A stretch of 46,967 bases of DNA from CAZJTL01 sp964548905 (GTDB lineage: Bacteria; Cyanobacteriota; Cyanobacteriia; Cyanobacteriales; Xenococcaceae), in the NCBI GenBank assembly GCA_964548905.1, contig CAZJTL010000013.1, positions 1-46,967 on the forward strand, given 5' to 3'. The notes under the pieces are model-generated. The model ran no database searches, was not told where the DNA came from, and saw nothing but the letters and a program-made list of their open reading frames with translations. This document shows positions 41,718 to 46,967 of this stretch, in pieces. The position numbers and the translations under genes were made by a program. The first letter of the stretch is position 1. Every line of letters begins with the position of its first letter.

Positions 41718-43253
41718 ATGAATCCTGACTCCGTTCCTGATCGCTATCAATCTTTTGTGCAACAACTAGACTTAATGATTCGCGCTCGCTATCCATTGCT
41801 TTATATTGTATCGATGGAGGAGGAGCCAGTTGAGGAAATTGTGCTGCGGGTTGCCAAGCAGTCGCAACCACATCGTCAGGTATGGTTTTGGGATCTGGTT
41901 CGGGGTTGGAGTGATAATGGTGCAGATAAAAACTCAGTGATGGGGGCTTTGAGTCGGATTAGTAATGTCGATCCAGAAGAAAGTACCCTCTTTGTGTTGA
42001 GGGATTTACATTTTATCCTGAAAAATCCCCAAGGCGATCGCAACGCCCCAGTTGTTAGAGAAATTAAGAACCTCAGCAAAGAATTAAAGCGTTCTCGTCA
42101 AACTCTAATTCTTCTCAGTCACACTTTGGAAGTACCAGAAGAGTTTCAAGAAGAAGTTACTGTTGTTGATTTTCCTCTACCCGATGCTAAGGAAATCAAT
42201 TATTTAATCTCTCAATTGGTAGTACCAGAAAAATTAAAACTATTAGGATTGGCAAGGGAACAATTAATTAAAGCTTGTCAGGGTTTAAGTCGCGCTAGAA
42301 TTGGACGGGTGTTAGCGAAAGCTTTAGCAGAAAAACAAGAGGTAAACGAATCAGATATCGATGGGGTTTTAGAAGAGAAAAAGCAAGCAATTCGACAAAC
42401 AGGAATCCTAGAGTTTTTTAAACCTCAAGAATCTCTTAAAAATGTAGGTGGATTAGATAATCTCAAGCAATGGGTCAAAATTCGACAGAATGCCTTTACA
42501 GAAGAAGCACGTCGCTATGGTATTCCCAATCCCAAAGGAGTTTTGCTAGTAGGTATTCAAGGGACAGGGAAATCTCTATCCGTGAAAACGATCGCCCATG
42601 AGTGGCGTTTACCTTTACTAAGGTTGGATGCAGGGCGTTTGTTTGGCGGAGTTGTCGGTGAAAGTGAAAGTCGAACCAGACAAATGATTAAATTAGCTGA
42701 GGCGATCGCGCCTTGTGTCTTGTGGATCGATGAGATTGATAAGGCGTTCGGCAATATTAATAGTGGTTCCGATGGCGATTCTGGTACTTCCCGTAGAGTA
42801 TTTGGCAGTTTAATTACTTGGATGCAAGAGAAGACTAGTTCGGTCTTTATTGTAGCGACAGCGAATAATGTGGCGATTTTGCCAGCAGAATTACTTAGAA
42901 AAGGACGTTTTGACGAAATTTTCTGGTTAAATTTACCTACAGAAAGAGAAAGACAGGAAATATTTAAAGTTCATTTATTAAGATTACGTCCGTCTCGTTG
43001 GCGAGATTTCGATCTAGTTAAATTAGCTCGATCGACTGAGAATTTTAGCGGTGCAGAAATCGAACAGGTAATAATCGATGGAATGCATCGTGCTTTTGGC
43101 GATCGCCGTGATTTTGAAACAGAAGATATTGCCCGTGCGATCGCACAGACTGTTCCTTTAGCTGCGATCGCTCGTCCCCAAATTGAAGGATTAAAACAGT
43201 GGGCGGCGCAAGCAGGTGCTAGAAGTGCTTCTGGAGATATTGAAGAACAGTAA
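41718..43253 (+). CDS. AAA ATPase, Ycf46-like
   Basis: 511 residues from ATG 41718 (a TTG nine bases upstream is in frame). The N-terminal half (FVQQLDLMIRARYPLLYIVSMEEEP, FVLRDLHFIL, VTVVDFPLPDAKEI) is the Ycf46-specific region. The C-terminal AAA module has Walker A GIQGTGKS (about 279-286, in place of the usual GPPGTGKT), Walker B CVLWIDEIDKAF and FIVATANNVAILPAELLRKGRFDEIFW. Ycf46 proteins occur in cyanobacteria and some plastids; in Synechocystis one has been linked to inorganic-carbon response. Cytoplasmic; its exact role is open. Confidence 0.85.
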   Translation: MNPDSVPDRYQSFVQQLDLMIRARYPLLYIVSMEEEPVEEIVLRVAKQSQPHRQVWFWDLVRGWSDNGADKNSVMGALSRISNVDPEESTLFVLRDLHFILKNPQGDRNAPVVREIKNLSKELKRSRQTLILLSHTLEVPEEFQEEVTVVDFPLPDAKEINYLISQLVVPEKLKLLGLAREQLIKACQGLSRARIGRVLAKALAEKQEVNESDIDGVLEEKKQAIRQTGILEFFKPQESLKNVGGLDNLKQWVKIRQNAFTEEARRYGIPNPKGVLLVGIQGTGKSLSVKTIAHEWRLPLLRLDAGRLFGGVVGESESRTRQMIKLAEAIAPCVLWIDEIDKAFGNINSGSDGDSGTSRRVFGSLITWMQEKTSSVFIVATANNVAILPAELLRKGRFDEIFWLNLPTERERQEIFKVHLLRLRPSRWRDFDLVKLARSTENFSGAEIEQVIIDGMHRAFGDRRDFETEDIARAIAQTVPLAAIARPQIEGLKQWAAQAGARSASGDIEEQ

Positions 43254-43444
43254 TTTAAAACACTCGATAGCAATCTAAACTTGATTTCTTAAGCTGTTTC
43301 AACTATGCTGAAAAGCAAGATCAGTATTTATACGAATAGTTGAGTATCAACTGATACATGTTTTACTCGGGGAAATCGTGTTTTACTTTAGTCAACTATT
43401 TTGTCTAAATTTTGATACTGTGTGAGCATGATCGGCATTAATGT

Positions 43445-45607
43445 ATGAGCAAGGCTTCTTCTTCTGAGACAGACGATCGCAAAGATTCGCCAAATCAAAA
43501 AACGAATGAAAGTAGGGATGATTGGGAATCTAACGGTCGAAAAGTTAGCAGTAGCAATGGTGCGAGGGAAAACAAGAGTGATATTTCGGCAAAATCGTGG
43601 ATAAAGATCGGAAATACTGGTAAAAAATCTTCTAAATCTCCACAATTGCAGGAAAAAGTAGGTTTATCAGCAAAAAAATTAGCTTTAGCTTTTGTAGTGG
43701 GAATGTTGCCTGTTTTGGTAGGAGGAGCAGCTACTTATTATTTTGGCAGTAAAGCTCTCGATCGCCAGAACCAAACATTAAATGTCGATCGCTCCCAACA
43801 ACAGCTATTGACAGACTTATCCTTCCCTATTGGTTTAACCTCATTACTGACAGGCGCGATCGCTGCTTGGTCGATCGACAAACTAGTTCGTCGCGTTAAG
43901 CTTAGGACACTTTCCGCCGCTAATGCTAAATTTACCCAAGCAAGAATCGAGAGGACACAATTACTTACCGATCTCATTGCCAAAATTCGTACCTCCCTCG
44001 ATCGAGAAACTATTCTGCAAACAACTGTAAATGTTGCCCGTGAAGCACTCGCTGCCGATCGGGTTTTAATTTATGGACTAGAGCAAGAAGAACGAGGTAG
44101 AATACTGGTTGAATCGGTTGGAGCTGGATTTCCTCAAATTTTAGGGAAAGTGGTTGAAGACCCTTGCTTTTCATCCAGATATGAAGAAAAATATCAAAAT
44201 GGGCGCATTCATGCCATCGATAACATCTATGAAGCCAAAATTGGTGAGTGTTATTGTGAACAATTAGAACGATTTGCAGTCAAAGCTAATTTAGTCGTAC
44301 CTTTAATCAATCAAGGTAGATTGATTGGCTTATTAATTGCCCATCAATGCACCACTCCCAGATATTGGCAGCAAGCAGAAATAGATTTATTAGTACAAAT
44401 CTCGACACAAGCAGGTTTTGCCTTAGATAACGCCATATTAATAGAGGATCACGCTAGCTTGCAAAAGCAGATCATTGGACTGATTGAGAAAGCAGAAATT
44501 GAGTCTCAATGGGATAAATATTATCAAGACGCGATCGCCTATCTCCACGAATCTCTTAAGTGGGAAGATATTCTCAAAACATCTGTTGAAGAATCGCGTC
44601 GCTTTCTTGGCTGCGATCGCTGTGTTATTTACAGCCTCGCTCGACAGTCCCAGGGAGTAGTTATTGCCGAATCTGTCGCACCTGGATTTAAGAGAGCTTT
44701 AAACAGAAAGATGGACGACTCTTGTTTTACCGAAAAATACCTGGAAAAATCTGAAAAAGGACGAGTTAGAGCAATTAACAATATTTATGAAGAGGAACTA
44801 AGTATTTGCTACATCCAACAATTAGAAACGCTCAATGTTAAATCTAATTTAGTTGTTCCTATCATTCATCAAGGAAAATTATTCGGTTTGCTCATTGCCC
44901 ATCAATGTGCTGATTTTCGTAACTGGCAAGAACCAGAAATTAAATGGTTTGCTCGGTTTGCTATCCAAGTAGGTTATGCCCTCGATCGTGCCAAGATAAT
45001 CGAAGAAATTCGAGGGATATCACCACAAACCAAAGCTCTTAACAGACAAGATTCACAAATCTTAGCCGATTCGGTGAAGTCGAGCGGCGATCGCGTCAGA
45101 CAGATAGAACAACTGCTTGAGGATATCAGTAAACTAGTGAAAAATAACGGCACGCTCAAAAATCTAAACAGTGCAGAAAGTCTAGAAGCGAAGCTAGTAA
45201 AAACAGAAAACAGCCTTAAGAATTTACATGGATCTATTTATTCGATCGAACAGATCAACAACATTACTAAAGAATTATTAGAAAAAATGAGTTGTCAAGT
45301 TATCAATCATACAATTGGAATTGGCAAAGCCAAAGCTGTCTCTCAAGAAAATATAGTGACGATCGCCGAACAAGTGCGCGTCTCAACTCAAAAATTACTA
45401 ACAGCAACCACAGAAATTGATTCTTTAACGACAGCAGTAACGACAAACGCCGAAGAAGTTAGCCAAATAATTTCATCAGACAGAGAACATCAACTTCAAG
45501 ATGTTTTATCCAGTCAAGATTTACAGCAAAAATTAGCAGAAATCGCTAGAGTGAATCAAAAGCTAAAAACATCCCTAGAGCAACTTACTGCCGTCGCTAT
45601 TTCTTAA
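43445..45607 (+). CDS. Membrane protein with two DXCF-type GAF domains and eroded chemoreceptor-like tail
   Basis: 720 residues: a hydrophilic N-terminus, two membrane helices (about 77-100 and 127-148), GAF1 (about 180-340), GAF2 (about 360-525) and a helical tail. Each GAF has a DXCF motif (DPCF with C241; DSCF with C427) and, exactly 28 residues on, a second cysteine (C269 in GECYC; C455 in SICYI), then NLVVP and LIAHQC. This is the two-cysteine layout of DXCF cyanobacteriochromes such as PixJ, but the histidine after the second cysteine is tyrosine in both. The tail (about 600-715) loosely follows a methyl-accepting signalling hairpin (IAEQVRVS) without its conserved tip. It is followed by a CheW-REC gene. 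Bilin binding is unproven; these may be non-photosensory GAF domains. Confidence 0.8.
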   Translation: MSKASSSETDDRKDSPNQKTNESRDDWESNGRKVSSSNGARENKSDISAKSWIKIGNTGKKSSKSPQLQEKVGLSAKKLALAFVVGMLPVLVGGAATYYFGSKALDRQNQTLNVDRSQQQLLTDLSFPIGLTSLLTGAIAAWSIDKLVRRVKLRTLSAANAKFTQARIERTQLLTDLIAKIRTSLDRETILQTTVNVAREALAADRVLIYGLEQEERGRILVESVGAGFPQILGKVVEDPCFSSRYEEKYQNGRIHAIDNIYEAKIGECYCEQLERFAVKANLVVPLINQGRLIGLLIAHQCTTPRYWQQAEIDLLVQISTQAGFALDNAILIEDHASLQKQIIGLIEKAEIESQWDKYYQDAIAYLHESLKWEDILKTSVEESRRFLGCDRCVIYSLARQSQGVVIAESVAPGFKRALNRKMDDSCFTEKYLEKSEKGRVRAINNIYEEELSICYIQQLETLNVKSNLVVPIIHQGKLFGLLIAHQCADFRNWQEPEIKWFARFAIQVGYALDRAKIIEEIRGISPQTKALNRQDSQILADSVKSSGDRVRQIEQLLEDISKLVKNNGTLKNLNSAESLEAKLVKTENSLKNLHGSIYSIEQINNITKELLEKMSCQVINHTIGIGKAKAVSQENIVTIAEQVRVSTQKLLTATTEIDSLTTAVTTNAEEVSQIISSDREHQLQDVLSSQDLQQKLAEIARVNQKLKTSLEQLTAVAIS

Positions 45608-45706
45608 AATTCTAAGCAAAATAAGTAAGCCGATGCACTATCCACCCTACTACTAAGCAAAAAACAGATTAAAAATAACTACAAGGTCGAATAATTAACT
45701 CCAGCT

Positions 45707-46747
45707 ATGATTTCCGATTCTAATCAATCAAAATCAAATCAAAATGATGAAATCCGAGTATTGGAGCCGCATTCAAGCAATAAATTCCCGTTATCCAACA
45801 GGGAAACAGAAGTAGATAATGGTGCCATTATTTCCGAACCATATTTAAAAACCGACAATTTGTTTGTTTGGTTGGTTGGTTCGACTATTTTTACCCTGCC
45901 TTACGATGCGATCGAAGAATATTTAATTTTTAAAGTCGAACAAATTGTTGAGCGGGAACAGCAAAGATTTTTATCTTTTCAAGGTCAATTGCTGCCACTT
46001 GTTCGCATATCCGAACTTCTCGATTACAATCACTATTTATCAGAGCAAAGCTCTTGGAAAATAAATGAAGATAGGGATTCGCAAACAAAAATCATTTTAA
46101 TAGCTCGTAGCCAAGATCGGCTTGTTGCTGTGGAGTCTTGCCTTTCTAATATGGTAGCAAAACCACAACTGGCGATCGAACCTTTCGAGCATAATCTTAA
46201 TTCTCCTCCCTATTGCTATGGCTGTACTCTCTGGCAAGATAATTTAGTATTAGTTATCGATGGCGCTGCTTTGCTAGAAAGCGCGATTGCTCTCGACAAG
46301 AAAAACAAAACTAAATTTTTCTACCTACACCAACCCTCTAACAACTATTTACCAGACGCTTCGACAACCAATACCTACAACAAGCCAACTATTTTAGTTG
46401 TTGATGATTCTCGCACCCTCAGACAAATTATCATCTACACCCTAGAAAAAGGAGGGTATCAGATTGCAGAAGCAGCAAACGGGAGAGAAGCGATCGCCCA
46501 ATTGCATCAAAATTCTGAAATTCGCCTGGTAATTTCTGACATCGATATGCCCACAATGAATGGCTTGGAATTTCTTGATTATTGTCGTCGAGATCCAAAG
46601 CTTGCTCAAGTACCAGTAGTCATGCTTAGTAGCCACAATAGCATTGGTGCTATACAAAAAGTCAGCCGATTAGGAGCTAAAGCCTACTTTACTAAGCCTT
46701 ATCAGGAGTCAGAATTATTGGCTAAAGTTAAGACTATGATTGGGTAG
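45707..46747 (+). CDS. CheW-REC (CheV-like) response regulator
   Basis: 346 residues. After a polar ~45-residue leader comes a CheW-like domain (about 50-195; FVWLVGSTIFTLPYDAIEEYL, FLSFQGQLLPLVRISELLDY, PPYCYGCTLWQDNLVLVIDGAALLE). A receiver domain follows: acidic pair D233-D234 in VVDDSRTLRQ, phosphoacceptor D278 in ISDIDMPTMNG and K330 in YFTKPY. The CheW part resembles the C-terminus of cyanobacterial hybrid CheA kinases, so this gene looks like the CheW-REC end of such a kinase as a separate protein. It lies 99 bases after the GAF gene, same strand, so one signalling unit is likely. No CheA is in the window. Confidence 0.88.
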   Translation: MISDSNQSKSNQNDEIRVLEPHSSNKFPLSNRETEVDNGAIISEPYLKTDNLFVWLVGSTIFTLPYDAIEEYLIFKVEQIVEREQQRFLSFQGQLLPLVRISELLDYNHYLSEQSSWKINEDRDSQTKIILIARSQDRLVAVESCLSNMVAKPQLAIEPFEHNLNSPPYCYGCTLWQDNLVLVIDGAALLESAIALDKKNKTKFFYLHQPSNNYLPDASTTNTYNKPTILVVDDSRTLRQIIIYTLEKGGYQIAEAANGREAIAQLHQNSEIRLVISDIDMPTMNGLEFLDYCRRDPKLAQVPVVMLSSHNSIGAIQKVSRLGAKAYFTKPYQESELLAKVKTMIG

Positions 46748-46771
46748 CTTTCAGAAGTATTTAACTAAGTC

Positions 46772-46785
46772 GCGGGAAGTCCCGC
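46772..46785 (+). terminator. Short GC-rich hairpin after the CheW-REC gene
   Basis: GCGGGA (46772-46777) and TCCCGC (46780-46785) pair around a 2-base gap, 25 bases after the stop. There is no U-tract and the loop is very small, so it is weak as a terminator. Confidence 0.4.
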
Positions 46786-46813
46786 CCTATATATTAAGCG
46801 ACGTGCCAAATCA

Positions 46814-46834
46814 CATCTGAGGAAACCTCAGATG
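46814..46834. repeat. Perfect hairpin CATCTGAGG/CCTCAGATG
   Basis: Nine-base arms (46814-46822 and 46826-46834) enclose an AAA loop in the gene-free right end of the window (46748-46967). No U-run follows. It could be a terminator, a small interspersed palindrome or part of an unseen RNA. Confidence 0.5.
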
Positions 46835-46967
46835 ACGCTGCACTACGTACAGGAGCGATAATATTGGGACTTAAACAAAAATCAAGCCCAAATAAACCCC
46901 AAACTCTCCTTGTAATACCAATTTTCAAAAGTAGTGAGAGACTTGGTAGAATAATAAAAAGATAAAA

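Noticed and set aside
1..46967. tRNA or rRNA genes
   Set aside because: No cloverleaf-like T-arm signature or rRNA sequence was recognised on either strand by eye; a covariance-model scan was not possible.

Overview
This is a cyanobacterial chromosome segment. The octamer GCGATCGC (HIP1) and its core CGATCG recur on almost every line, the base composition is AT-leaning, and the gaps carry degenerate heptamer tandem repeats (STRR type). The gene set is also typical: a FtsH3-type protease, a Ycf46-like AAA protein, DUF29, DUF4347/DUF4114 surface proteins and cyanobacteriochrome-like GAF domains. I cannot name the genus; a unicellular or pleurocapsalean lineage is only a guess. No rRNA, tRNA or CRISPR array was seen.

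Layout. 1-4700 is a decayed accessory zone: the 5' part of an amidohydrolase, an IS607-type transposon remnant (tnpA tail plus internally deleted tnpB), a metallophosphoesterase, then the ruins of a controller-regulated type II restriction-modification system (broken C5-cytosine methyltransferase, intact C-protein gene, truncated putative endonuclease) and a truncated HigA antitoxin. 4800-6760 is a UPF0718 permease with its TIGR03943 partner. 6900-13320 holds an Ig-like/beta-propeller protein, an ECF transporter pair (T and A components), an alpha/beta hydrolase, a family-1 glycosyltransferase and a DUF29 protein. 13492-20235 is a giant modular surface protein, read on the minus strand and interrupted by a 100-N assembly gap inside its repeats. 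20850-32780 is mostly housekeeping: ftsH, dnaX, a TPR protein, a GNAT enzyme, ruvX, a TPP-dependent decarboxylase, and cobA with sirB/cbiX for siroheme and cobalamin. 32970-43250 contains a Wzc-like exopolysaccharide protein, upp, two small membrane proteins, rsmH, a MidA-like methyltransferase, a YihY/BrkB protein, trmFO and a Ycf46-like AAA ATPase. 43445-46747 is a chemotaxis-like pair: a membrane protein with two GAF domains, each carrying a DXCF-type cysteine pair, followed by a CheW-REC protein.

Most interesting signals. (1) Three copies of the 12-mer pattern GAATAC(C/T)(A/T)(A/T)AGT sit exactly at the two promoters of the dead restriction-modification system: one over the methyltransferase -10, and two in opposite orientation upstream of the controller gene. 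This looks like a preserved C-box circuit around broken M and R genes. (2) The tandem DXCF GAF protein has an eroded chemoreceptor-like tail and lies beside a stand-alone CheW-REC protein, a possible atypical photo- or redox-sensing module. (3) Two repeat families have invaded coding sequence: a palindromic element is translated in frame inside the DUF4347 domain, and STRR units supply start codons, stop codons or N-terminal residues of several genes.
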